Source of the DNA: Bacillota bacterium
GTDB taxonomy: Bacteria > Bacillota > Clostridia > DSM-8532
Length of the DNA: 64,000 nt
Direction: 5' to 3'
Assembly: GCA_023415825.1 (NCBI GenBank)
Contig: JAEZJF010000006.1
Span: 310,001 to 374,000 of the forward strand
This document shows, piece after piece, positions 1 to 7,770 of this stretch (position 1 is its first letter; each line of letters opens with the position of its first letter). The notes under the pieces were generated by a model. That model saw only the letters and a program-made list of their open reading frames with translations. It ran no database searches and was not told the origin of the DNA. The position numbers and the translations under genes are program-made.

Positions 1-384
1 CATTATAAGGGACCCTGCGACAGGGAACCACATGCCGCGTGACTTCATCCTGTTGTTGCCCAGCGACATGCATCCGCCGATCCCGCACAGGATCACGCCG
101 GCGATCAGAACGCCCGATGCGGCGCTCAACAATACAAATGTCGATTTATCGACCGCCCCTTGCTTCAGCATGGCGGTAAACTTCGTCGTAAGATCTGAAA
201 AAGAAATCCCGGTCGTGAGGAGTGAAATATTCTTATTAATCAAATTCGAAATACGTCCCGGATTAAATCCGGGGAAAAACATAAAAAGGCATACGCATAA
301 TGAGCATATGCGAAGAGCGCCATACAGTATTTCTGATGGATATATAGTTATATGTTCTTTAGGTTGTTTTGCGATTTCTTTCAT
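1..384 (-). CDS. Partial membrane protein, N-terminal part, runs off the window
   Basis: An uninterrupted frame of 128 codons starts at the ATG at 384 (MKEIAKQPKEH) and is still open at base 1. An AAGGAG lies about 11 bases upstream. The visible part has a short polar N-terminus, a first hydrophobic stretch around residues 20-45 (ICSLCVCLFMFF), a polar loop of about 45 residues, and a second hydrophobic stretch near residues 90-112 (VLLSAASGVLIAGVILCGIGG). The arrangement suggests an integral membrane protein with a large outside loop. I do not recognise the family. It lies downstream of the wall protein on the same strand, but a terminator-like hairpin at 532-573 separates them. Confidence 0.65.
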   Translation of the reverse strand, partial: MKEIAKQPKEHITIYPSEILYGALRICSLCVCLFMFFPGFNPGRISNLINKNISLLTTGISFSDLTTKFTAMLKQGAVDKSTFVLLSAASGVLIAGVILCGIGGCMSLGNNRMKSRGMWFPVAGSLIM

Positions 385-449
385 GGCATGTCTTTCTCCT
401 TCAACGATAAAAACTTGGACCATATATCGTAAAGGTGACGAGGGATTGC

Positions 450-462
450 GAACGGGTCCCGG
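450..462 (-). repeat. Half-copy of the dispersed hairpin element
   Basis: GAACGGGTCCCGG is the reverse complement of the CGGGACCCGTTC core of the dispersed hairpin element found in full elsewhere (for example 26241-26378). The second half of the hairpin is missing here. Confidence 0.35.
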
Positions 463-531
463 AAACTAGGATGCTTAGGCGAGCAGTCTGCGAAGCAGAC
501 GACCAGCCCTTGTTGTATCCGCAATAAAACA

Positions 532-573
532 GGTGAATGTACTATTCCTTTTTAGAGGAACCGCACATTCACC
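532..573 (-). terminator. Terminator after the wall-anchored repeat protein
   Basis: GGTGAATGT pairs with ACATTCACC, with an inner AGAGGAA/TTCCTTTTT arm. On the minus strand it is followed by CTGTTTTATT. It sits directly after the stop of the gene at 580. Confidence 0.6.
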
Positions 574-579
574 CATCGA

Positions 580-2754
580 TTAGGTGTTATTCCCTTTCCT
601 TCTCTTCAGGCAGATTCCGATTGATGTGACCACACCGCCGAATCCATACAGTAATTCAATTGGTAGTCCGCCAGTCTTTGGCAGTTCGGGAGATGGCGTA
701 TTGGGAGAAGGCGTAGCCGTCTCACTCGTTGTCCCCTGCGCAGCGGAATCCTTTTTCAAACCGGCAATGGTAAATGTAATAGTGATACCCTTGGCTGGCA
801 TCGTGTACGGAATGGCCTCTGCTCCGGTTGAAGTATATTCATTAAGAATGTCGAGTTGCACATAATCGCCTGCGGTATTGACAGTGAAGGCCGTCTGGCC
901 TTTTCCGCCGTCAATCGACGTTTTCACATCACTGATGGTAATCAGACCGTCATCGAAAAGCTGGCTGGGAATATCGGTAGAAACAAAGAGCATACGCATC
1001 GTCTTGTCTGAGCCCAAGCCCATGTCGCCGACCTTGACGCCTACTGTATATGTACCGTTTCCGTTAATCGCGGCGTCCGTGAACGTTCCACCATAATCAA
1101 TCTGGTTGCTGTCAGCATCCCATCCGGTCAGGTGCGTCCAATTGTTGGTTTCCTTGCCGTAACTCGGTTCATTCCAGGTGTTTCGGAAAATATAGTTTTC
1201 CGTTTGAATTCCGAAATAGGCGTTATAATCCGCTGCCAATGCCACCTCCGGATCAATTTTCGGGCCATTGTCCACCACGGGCTTTTCGCCGCGGACATAG
1301 GTGAAATTGACTTCCATAGTCTTAACGGAATCAAAAGCTGCCTTGTCGACGATGATCGCGCCTGCTTTATCCAGGTTCTTGTCATAGGAATGGGCGTCGG
1401 CGGGAAGCGTCGTCACCCACTCGTTATAGATATTCATACGGGTTTCTATTTTGTCGTCTGAGCTTGTATAACCTTTTGTGAACGCTACTTCAGCGCCATT
1501 GATCTTGATGGAGTCAATGCGGATGTACCAGCCGGGATGCGTAATCTCGCCGCCCTTTATGCCAACTGCGGTAAACGCGATACCTGTTGCGGCTTTATCC
1601 GCTGTACCCGTGAAGTCGAGCCCTATCTTGTAAGAGCCTGCGCCAGCCACCGTGGCATCAGTCGCTACGATACCGGTATCGACCGGGTCGCCAAAATACT
1701 GATATTTCCAAGCAGTATCCGCGTACATGATATAGGAGTGAGCCGCGGGTATCGAATAATCAAACGTTACTTGGACGATTTCGACGGAATCAAATGCCGC
1801 CTTGTCGACGATCATCCAATTAGCGTCGTCGATTTTTGCGTCGGATGACCTGGCATCGGGAGGAAGGGATGTCACCCATTCATTATAAACGTTCATGCGG
1901 GTGGTGATACCGTCGTCCGAGCTGGTATAACCCTTTTTGATATTGATGGATTTGCCGTTAACCTTAATGTCCTTGATCGTTATGCAATAGCCGGGGAAAT
2001 TCTTTTCGCCTTTGGAAATGCCGAGGGCGGCAAATGCAAGGCCGCTTGCCTTTTTGGCATCCGTCTTCGTAAAATCAAGGCTGACAGTGTATTCGCCGGG
2101 ACCTTTGATCGTTGCATTATTCGCTACGACAGCACTTTCCTTACCATCATTAAAATATTGGGATGTCCAAGTGGAGTCCGCATACATCAGGTACGCCACG
2201 TCCTGCGCCTCGTGCAGGGTAAAGGATACCTCGATGGTCTTGACAGACGCAAATGCATCTTTGGGCACGATGATGGCAGAAGCATTGGAAATATCGCCGT
2301 CAAAGCTTCTGGCGTCGGCGGGAAGCGTTGTCACCCATTCGTTGTAAATGTTCATGCGGGTGGTAATACCGTCGTCCGAGCTTGTATACCCCTTTGTGAA
2401 CGCAACATCTTTACCGTTGATTTTGATTGACTTCAGTTCAATCGTCGCGTTGGGATAGGTAAATTCGCCTGTTTTGATGCCCATTGCCGTGAAGGCTATG
2501 CCACTTGCAGCACCATCCTTCGTTCCCGTAAAATCGAGTCCGACCTTGTAGTCGCCTGAACCTTCGATCTTTGCCGTCGTCGCTTTTACGCCGTTGCCAG
2601 GATCGGTACCCCAATACTGATACGTCCAAGCGGAATCGGCGTACATCAGATACGCTTCGTCGCTGCTGCCGCTCGTGGCCGCAAAGGTATTGACGGGCAC
2701 GATGCTAATCAGCAGAACCAGCACCATCAGTAGATAGAAGAGCCTTTTTTTCAT
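580..2754 (-). CDS. LPXTG wall-anchored protein with repeated carbohydrate-binding-like modules
   Basis: 724 residues with an N-terminal signal peptide (residues 1-25, KKR then a hydrophobic core ending NTFAA). Three near-identical modules of about 150 residues follow (about 33-185, 187-337, 340-492), each opening YLMYAD and containing LDFTGT, KGYTSSDD and TRMN(I/V)YNEWVT. A fourth, divergent copy (about 505-665) keeps the same order of motifs (TYTVGV, ITISDVKTSIDG, LDILNEYTS). A Thr/Pro linker, LPKTG, a hydrophobic helix and KRRKGN end the protein, so sortase should anchor it to peptidoglycan. The same module ends the GH5 enzyme at 4510, which suggests a polysaccharide-binding role. No catalytic domain is seen. 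The exact CBM family is not assigned. Start: GGGGAAGAAAA precedes the ATG. Confidence 0.85.
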   Translation of the reverse strand: MKKRLFYLLMVLVLLISIVPVNTFAATSGSSDEAYLMYADSAWTYQYWGTDPGNGVKATTAKIEGSGDYKVGLDFTGTKDGAASGIAFTAMGIKTGEFTYPNATIELKSIKINGKDVAFTKGYTSSDDGITTRMNIYNEWVTTLPADARSFDGDISNASAIIVPKDAFASVKTIEVSFTLHEAQDVAYLMYADSTWTSQYFNDGKESAVVANNATIKGPGEYTVSLDFTKTDAKKASGLAFAALGISKGEKNFPGYCITIKDIKVNGKSINIKKGYTSSDDGITTRMNVYNEWVTSLPPDARSSDAKIDDANWMIVDKAAFDSVEIVQVTFDYSIPAAHSYIMYADTAWKYQYFGDPVDTGIVATDATVAGAGSYKIGLDFTGTADKAATGIAFTAVGIKGGEITHPGWYIRIDSIKINGAEVAFTKGYTSSDDKIETRMNIYNEWVTTLPADAHSYDKNLDKAGAIIVDKAAFDSVKTMEVNFTYVRGEKPVVDNGPKIDPEVALAADYNAYFGIQTENYIFRNTWNEPSYGKETNNWTHLTGWDADSNQIDYGGTFTDAAINGNGTYTVGVKVGDMGLGSDKTMRMLFVSTDIPSQLFDDGLITISDVKTSIDGGKGQTAFTVNTAGDYVQLDILNEYTSTGAEAIPYTMPAKGITITFTIAGLKKDSAAQGTTSETATPSPNTPSPELPKTGGLPIELLYGFGGVVTSIGICLKRRKGNNT

Positions 2755-2790
2755 TTTTCTTCCCCTTTCATTTTATTGTGAATACAACAA

Positions 2791-2840
2791 GGTTCCCGGG
2801 ACCCATCAGCAATCTTTGATTGCGTTGATGGGTGGGGTCC
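2791..2840 (+). repeat. Divergent copy of the dispersed hairpin element
   Basis: CCCATCA-GCAATC-TTT-GATTGC-GT-TGATGGG forms a stem with a TTT loop and a GT bulge on the 3' arm. The architecture is exactly that of the copies at 26241-26378, although both stems have different, still complementary bases. It lies in the leader region of the gene at 580-2754. Confidence 0.6.
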
Positions 2841-2994
2841 TTATTTTGATTCCGATAGCTTCATAACGGTCCTCTCACCTACGGGTAAAGAGAGATCTCA
2901 ACCGTAAATGCGGTTCCATTCTGATCAGGGGTCCTTCCGGCATGTATGCAATCACCGCTGAGAAAAGCCGGTGAAAGCGGGGCATGCCTCTTTT

Positions 2995-3224
2995 GATTAT
3001 CCTGTTATTGGTTGGTCTGTTTTGCGAAGTCCGCAGTTGATGTGCGTCTCTTGGTATCTGTCTAGTTGCGCTTGATGGAACTCTTATGTCGTCTGGCTGA
3101 TTATCCTGTTATAGGTCGGCCTGCTTTGCGGAGTCCCCAGTTGATATGTGATTTTGATGATGATTTGTCCCTTGTTGTATTTTGGACTGTTCGACTGGTT
3201 TAATGAGCTTTTTACGTTGCTCGA
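2995..3224 (-). pseudogene. Decayed tandem copies of the LacI gene 3' end
   Basis: The stretch 3101-3230 resembles the 3' end of the adjacent regulator gene (about 3245-3365). On the minus strand it gives RKKLIKPVEQSK in one frame, then QIIIKITYQLGTPQ after a frameshift, against KKLIEQIEQPGK and QIIIKGALQPGN in the intact gene. A third, weaker copy of part of the unit starts at 2995 (both copies contain TGATTATCCTGTTAT at 2995 and 3099). There is no start codon and no HTH part. This is a remnant of a truncated tandem duplication, not a working gene. Confidence 0.55.
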
Positions 3225-4241
3225 TCATCTATCCGATTCTTTATCGAGCTGCTTCACGGAGTTTCCCGGTTGAAGTGCGCCTTTGATGATGATTTGTTTA
3301 TCCTGGAATTTTCCTGGCTGTTCAATCTGCTCGATGAGCTTTTTCACAGCCTCTTTGCCGATTATTTCGGCATCCTGGCGGTAGGTCGCAAGCTTAGGGC
3401 GCAGGAGTGTTGAAAGATGGATTCCATCGTATCCGACCGCGCTTATATCATCCGGGACGGATAGTCCGCGTTTCTCGATCTCGCTCAATCCCCCGAGATA
3501 CGAATAATCGTCCGGGTAAAGAATGCAAGTAGGTGGAGACGGAAGGGAGAGAAGCTTTCCCGTTGCAAGGGCGCTTTCGTCCGGGTCGTGGTATTTCCCC
3601 TTGACGATATATTCTTCAGGCGTCCGAATACCTAGTTCCATGCAGCCTTTGTAAAATCCGGCAATACGCTTTTGAGTGGTGAAACCGCTTTCCTGACCAT
3701 GGATGAAAGCGATTTTCCGGTGACCCTTGCTGACGACGTAACTCATGATTTCGACCATGCTCTCTACGTTTTCTGACATAATCGAAACGCGTCCGGGAAA
3801 AACATGATCGAGTACGACAATAGGCAGATCGCTGGCTGCGAGCTCGACGATATACGGATCCTCAAACCGCGCCTCCGTGATGATGACGCCATCACAGTTC
3901 CGATAGGTGGCGTGACGGTAAAAGCTGATTTCAGAATTGCCGATACGATTGCTGATGAACATGATGTCATACCCAAAATCCGTTGCAGTGTCGCGGATGC
4001 TGTCCAAAACGTTCGCGAAATATTCATGGTTGATTCGATCGGCAAACAAAACGCCGATATTATATGACCGATTGGTCTTAAGAGAACGAGCGGCCGCGTT
4101 TGGATGATACCCCAAATCACGTGCTACCTGTCGAATGCGTTCGGCCGTATCCGGATTGACGTCCGGCTGACCGTTCATGGCCTTTGACACAGTAGAAACC
4201 GATATATCGCATATCTGTGACAGTTGTTTGAGCGTTACCAA
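3225..4241 (-). CDS. LacI-family transcriptional regulator
   Basis: 338 residues. The N-terminal LacI-type HTH and hinge (LKQLSQICDISVSTVSKAMNG, then GYHPNAAARSLKT, residues 3-55) is followed by a periplasmic-binding-protein-like effector domain opening NIGVLFADRINHEYF. The start is TTG at 4241, seven bases after GGAGG. It is divergent from the GH5 gene, and two identical 16-bp palindromes between them (4258-4273 and 4362-4377) fit autoregulation plus control of the glucanase. The likely effector is a sugar or oligosaccharide from polysaccharide breakdown; this is inferred from context only. The region after its stop holds decayed copies of its own 3' end. Confidence 0.93.
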   Translation of the reverse strand: MVTLKQLSQICDISVSTVSKAMNGQPDVNPDTAERIRQVARDLGYHPNAAARSLKTNRSYNIGVLFADRINHEYFANVLDSIRDTATDFGYDIMFISNRIGNSEISFYRHATYRNCDGVIITEARFEDPYIVELAASDLPIVVLDHVFPGRVSIMSENVESMVEIMSYVVSKGHRKIAFIHGQESGFTTQKRIAGFYKGCMELGIRTPEEYIVKGKYHDPDESALATGKLLSLPSPPTCILYPDDYSYLGGLSEIEKRGLSVPDDISAVGYDGIHLSTLLRPKLATYRQDAEIIGKEAVKKLIEQIEQPGKFQDKQIIIKGALQPGNSVKQLDKESDR

Positions 4242-4257
4242 AAGAAGGCCTCCACAT

Positions 4258-4273
4258 TCGAAATCGTTTTCGA
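4258..4273. promoter_or_regulatory. LacI-type operator 1
   Basis: TCGAAATCGTTTTCGA, a palindrome with TCGAAA/TTTCGA arms and a TCGT centre, lies just upstream of the regulator's Shine-Dalgarno. An identical 16-mer occurs at 4362-4377. LacI-family operators typically look like this. Confidence 0.75.
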
Positions 4274-4361
4274 TAATAGTTACAAATTAATAATAAATCC
4301 TTTTTGAAATAGATGTCAATATCCAATTAAAAACGATAAAACTAATCTATCAAAAATATTA

Positions 4362-4377
4362 TCGAAATCGTTTTCGA
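4362..4377. promoter_or_regulatory. LacI-type operator 2
   Basis: Second identical TCGAAATCGTTTTCGA, 104 bp from the first, next to the putative promoter of the GH5 gene (-10 box at 4408). The pair could support looping or separate control of both genes. Confidence 0.75.
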
Positions 4378-4407
4378 ATATATATGGCGAAATATCCCTT
4401 TTTCGGT

Positions 4408-4413
4408 TATAAT
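4408..4413 (+). promoter_or_regulatory. Putative -10 box of the GH5 gene
   Basis: TATAAT about 97 bases before the ATG and 30 bases after operator 2. The -35 region (4385-4390, TGGCGA) is poor, as expected for a regulated promoter. Inference from position. Confidence 0.45.
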
Positions 4414-4509
4414 TTCACTAAGGGAACACCAAAACACAGTCCGGCCTGAATGACAGGCAGTTTGACTCAGCTTGTCCGATCCGGACGGCGATATAGGGAG
4501 GAACATTTT

Positions 4510-6558
4510 ATGAAGACCAACATAAACTGGGCTTTATCCTATCTTCTTATCATTGTTTTATTGACCGCTTCCATGGCGGGTTGCGGCAGCGCAGGCAAGG
4601 AAGCCGGTAAAATCGCGGCCTCGGCAACTCCGACATTAGCTGCAACACCGACAATACCAGCATCAAGCGCTTCACAGGCGGCAACCGTTGACACGTCGGG
4701 CAGCGGCAGCACAGACAAGAAGGCCGATAACATCATGGCTTCGGCCACACCGACATCATCCGCAACACCGGCACCATCCGTAACGCCGGCATCATCCGCA
4801 ACACCGACGGCAATCGCCGATGCAGCGAACAACGGTAATGTAAACGGAAATCCTGCATCTCCTCTGCCTGACAGCGGAGACGGGGCTAAAAGCCCCACTT
4901 CCCTCGAGGTGGCATCTCTCATGGGCAACGGCATCAACCTTGGCAACACCATGGAGGCATATGGACGCGATAGCCTGGGCGTCGGCGCCAGCGTTTCCGC
5001 TTATGAAACATTCTGGGGGCAGCCGGTTACCACGCGTGAAATCATACATAGCATGAAGGCTGCCGGATTCGATTCACTGAGAATCCCCGTCGCATGGACA
5101 AATGCCATGGATTTTAAAAAGGGCGATTATACCATTGGTAAGGATTATCTGAACCGTGTCGGTGAAATTATCAATTACGCTCTCGACGAAGGCATGTACG
5201 CCGTGGTCAACGACCATTGGGACGGCGGTTGGTGGGGCATGTTCGGTTCCGCCTCACAGGAGACGCGTGACAACGCCATGAAAATGTACGTGGCCATGTG
5301 GACTCAGATATCCGAGAAATATAGGGACTATTCCAACCGCCTTATTTTTGAATCCGCAAATGAAGAGCTTGGTAACAGGCTGAACGATAATAATTTATGC
5401 AAGGATTCGGGCACGCTTTCAGAGAATGAGTGCTATAAAACGGCAAATAAAATCAACCAGGCTTTCGTCGATACGGTCAGAAGCACCGGCGGCAATAACG
5501 CGCAGCGCTTCCTTCTGATTGCCGGGTATAACACCGATATCGACAAAACTTGTGACAACCGTTTCGTCATGCCGACCGACAAAGCTAATGACAAGCTTCT
5601 GCTTTCCGTCCATTACTATACACCCTGGGGCTACTGCGGCGCCACAAGCCTCTCCAAATGGGGCACCAAAAAAGAATATACTGAACAGAATGATCTCCTT
5701 GCCAAGATGACAAAGTTCACCAAGAAGGGCTACGGTGTTGTCCTAGGTGAATATTCCGTCGCGTTGAACAGCGACGGTTCGGTAAAAAACAATACCAGCG
5801 AATTCTTTAATAATTTCCTTAACAACTGCGATAGGTACGGCTACGCCCCGATGCTTTGGGACTGTAGCAGCCTCTTCGTTAGAAAGAATCTCAGCTTCAT
5901 TGACGATAATGTCGCAAAAGTTTTCAAAAACCGCAGTTTGGCTGCTCAGTCAAATATGACGGAAGACAAAAAAGCCGCAGCCGCAAAAACGGCCATGGAC
6001 AAAGCTCTTGCAGCGGCACCCGAAAGCAGTAATCCCGCAGTGTCCGAGAACGGAAACCAAAAAGCCGTTGCCTGGATTATGTTCAACAGCAGCGACTATG
6101 GTACCACGTATAGCGTGGGAGACGTCTATGATCCCTCTTCCAAGTCTGAGGGCGTTGTCGCGACTGACGTCAATATCACCGGTAAAGGCACCTATACCGC
6201 AAGCCTTGATTTTACCGGCACGGGCACAGGTTATGCGAATAGTTTTGCATTTTCGGCTCTTGGGATTTCCAACGGCGAAATCCTCTTTCCGGACTATGTG
6301 GTCATCCTCATCGACGTCAAAATCAACGGCGAATCCTGCAAGCTTACAGGCAAGCCATACACGAAGGCTGACGACAGCATATGCACCCGCGTTAACCTTT
6401 ATAACGAATGGGTCAAGACGATTCCCGCCGGAGTGCGCACTGTTGACGGAAGTACCATGGGAGTGTCTGCCATTCTTCTGAATCCAAAAGCCTACGCGGA
6501 GATCAAAACGCTAACGGTCACATTCAAGTATGTCCCAAGAAGTGATTTAGTCCACTGA
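4510..6558 (+). CDS. Lipoprotein GH5 endoglucanase with C-terminal binding module
   Basis: 682 residues from the ATG at 4510, preceded by AGGGAGGAACATTTT; an upstream in-frame ATG at 4450 lacks a ribosome site. A lipobox (ASMAG|C, Cys25) marks a membrane-attached lipoprotein. A Ser/Thr/Pro/Ala linker covers residues about 35-130. The GH5 barrel covers about 135-475: NGINLGNT, RIPVAW, VVNDHWDGGWW, the acid/base Glu in ESANE (about E285), HYYTPW, and the nucleophile Glu in VVLGEYS (about E414). A beta-1,4-glucanase is the likely activity. Residues 518-675 are one copy of the module repeated in the wall protein at 580. Expression is probably under the divergent LacI regulator. Confidence 0.92.
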   Translation: MKTNINWALSYLLIIVLLTASMAGCGSAGKEAGKIAASATPTLAATPTIPASSASQAATVDTSGSGSTDKKADNIMASATPTSSATPAPSVTPASSATPTAIADAANNGNVNGNPASPLPDSGDGAKSPTSLEVASLMGNGINLGNTMEAYGRDSLGVGASVSAYETFWGQPVTTREIIHSMKAAGFDSLRIPVAWTNAMDFKKGDYTIGKDYLNRVGEIINYALDEGMYAVVNDHWDGGWWGMFGSASQETRDNAMKMYVAMWTQISEKYRDYSNRLIFESANEELGNRLNDNNLCKDSGTLSENECYKTANKINQAFVDTVRSTGGNNAQRFLLIAGYNTDIDKTCDNRFVMPTDKANDKLLLSVHYYTPWGYCGATSLSKWGTKKEYTEQNDLLAKMTKFTKKGYGVVLGEYSVALNSDGSVKNNTSEFFNNFLNNCDRYGYAPMLWDCSSLFVRKNLSFIDDNVAKVFKNRSLAAQSNMTEDKKAAAAKTAMDKALAAAPESSNPAVSENGNQKAVAWIMFNSSDYGTTYSVGDVYDPSSKSEGVVATDVNITGKGTYTASLDFTGTGTGYANSFAFSALGISNGEILFPDYVVILIDVKINGESCKLTGKPYTKADDSICTRVNLYNEWVKTIPAGVRTVDGSTMGVSAILLNPKAYAEIKTLTVTFKYVPRSDLVH

Positions 6559-6576
6559 TCCCGCTTCACAACCATG

Positions 6577-6609
6577 AAAACCGCTTGTTCGTTAGAACCG
6601 GCGGTTTTT
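6577..6609 (+). terminator. Terminator after GH5 gene
   Basis: AAAACCGC and GCGGTTTTTC flank a short loop 18 bases after the GH5 stop codon, with a run of T after the second arm. Confidence 0.65.
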
Positions 6610-6893
6610 CGAGGTTTTGATGAAAAAGACCTAGAAAACTACGTTTGTGTTGCAGAGTATATCAACAGCTTGAAACGATTTGGTCTGTTGCAAACTTTAC
6701 ACCTGTCTGAATAAGAAAATCTTTTTCCAAGATCATCACAGAAATACCATGATGGGTAAATTCCATCCTCACCAGACACTCATTGTCTCTGTTGTTCTCA
6801 ACCACTGGTAGAATAATATAGGTAACTCATTAAGCCGGTTATTCTTTTGTATCCGCAATTATGCTAAGATGGTGATTGTTCGGAGGGAATAAA
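6610..6893. other. Intergenic region without a convincing gene
   Basis: No supported gene or RNA. The only open frame of note, 6574-6714, has no ribosome site and overlaps the terminator. The 3' end must hold the promoter of the XRE-methyltransferase gene, but no clear -35/-10 pair was found. Confidence 0.4.
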
Positions 6894-7721
6894 ATGCTTA
6901 ATGAATTATCGAAAAATATCGCATCTTACAGAAAACGGCTAAATATGACCCAAGAAGAGTTGGCAAGAAAACTCAATGTAAGTTTCCAAGCTGTATCTAA
7001 GTGGGAAACCGGTCAATCAATGCCGGATATTTCTCTTTTAAGCGATATTGCAATCGCATTAGAATCTGATATCAATGGAATCATGGGATATTCACATACC
7101 AGAAAGAAAATTTCTTACTATGAAGATGAATACTCGAATGATTCTTATTATTGGGGACTTGCTCCATCAGATATGTGTTATAAAGTCATGCAAATATGTC
7201 CGCCAATCCGGAAAATGCGAGTGCTGGATGTAGGTTGTGGCGAGGGGAAAGATGCTGTCTTTTTCGTACGCAATGGATATATTGTAGATGCATTTGATAT
7301 CGCAATTATGGGCGTTGAGAAAACAAGGCGTTTGGCTGACAATATTGGCGTTCAAATCAATGTATTTCAAGCCAATCTTTTAGATTATCGTTTAGAACAT
7401 CAGTATGATATTATATTTTCAAGCGGTGTATTCCACTACATTCCAGCTTATACTAGAAGTCAATTGATAATTAATTATCAAGAACACACAGCCCAAAATG
7501 GTATCCATGCACTCAATGTATTTGTAACAAAGCCATTCATAGCTCCTGCCCCGGAAAAGGAACCAAATGCGACCGCATGGCAATCAGGCGAATTATCGTC
7601 CTACTATTCTGATTGGCTATTACATGAAATGTCGGAAACCGTATTTGACTGCAATTCATCGGGAATCCCTCATCAACACTGTATGGATACGGTGATTGCG
7701 CAAAAGAAAACATATATCTAA
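6894..7721 (+). CDS. XRE-type HTH fused to SAM-dependent methyltransferase
   Basis: 275 residues from ATG 6894, seven bases after CGGAGGG. Residues about 5-62 form an XRE/Cro-type HTH (YRKRLNMTQEELARKLNVSF, then QAVSKWETGQSMPDI). After a linker, residues about 100-260 form a class I methyltransferase with motif I VLDVGCGEGKDAVFF and a later FSSGVFHYI. The N-terminus should bind DNA and the C-terminus should methylate an unknown, probably small-molecule or protein, substrate. Such fusions are common in Bacillota and usually uncharacterised. The gene stands alone, with the next gene convergent. Confidence 0.85.
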   Translation: MLNELSKNIASYRKRLNMTQEELARKLNVSFQAVSKWETGQSMPDISLLSDIAIALESDINGIMGYSHTRKKISYYEDEYSNDSYYWGLAPSDMCYKVMQICPPIRKMRVLDVGCGEGKDAVFFVRNGYIVDAFDIAIMGVEKTRRLADNIGVQINVFQANLLDYRLEHQYDIIFSSGVFHYIPAYTRSQLIINYQEHTAQNGIHALNVFVTKPFIAPAPEKEPNATAWQSGELSSYYSDWLLHEMSETVFDCNSSGIPHQHCMDTVIAQKKTYI

Positions 7722-7770
7722 AATAAAATCAATAAAGCATTGTTTTACAGTAGTTTTTGAAATATAGCAT

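Noticed and set aside
32..469. 145-codon plus-strand open frame at the window start
   Set aside because: No ribosome site, odd composition, and it lies opposite a better minus-strand frame with a start and membrane helices that runs off the edge.
2995..3150. Possible direct repeat as CRISPR or integration site
   Set aside because: Only two to three degenerate units of unequal spacing, matching the LacI gene end rather than a CRISPR array.
6574..6714. 46-codon plus-strand frame after the GH5 gene
   Set aside because: Protein-like at first sight, but there is no Shine-Dalgarno and its start overlaps the terminator hairpin.
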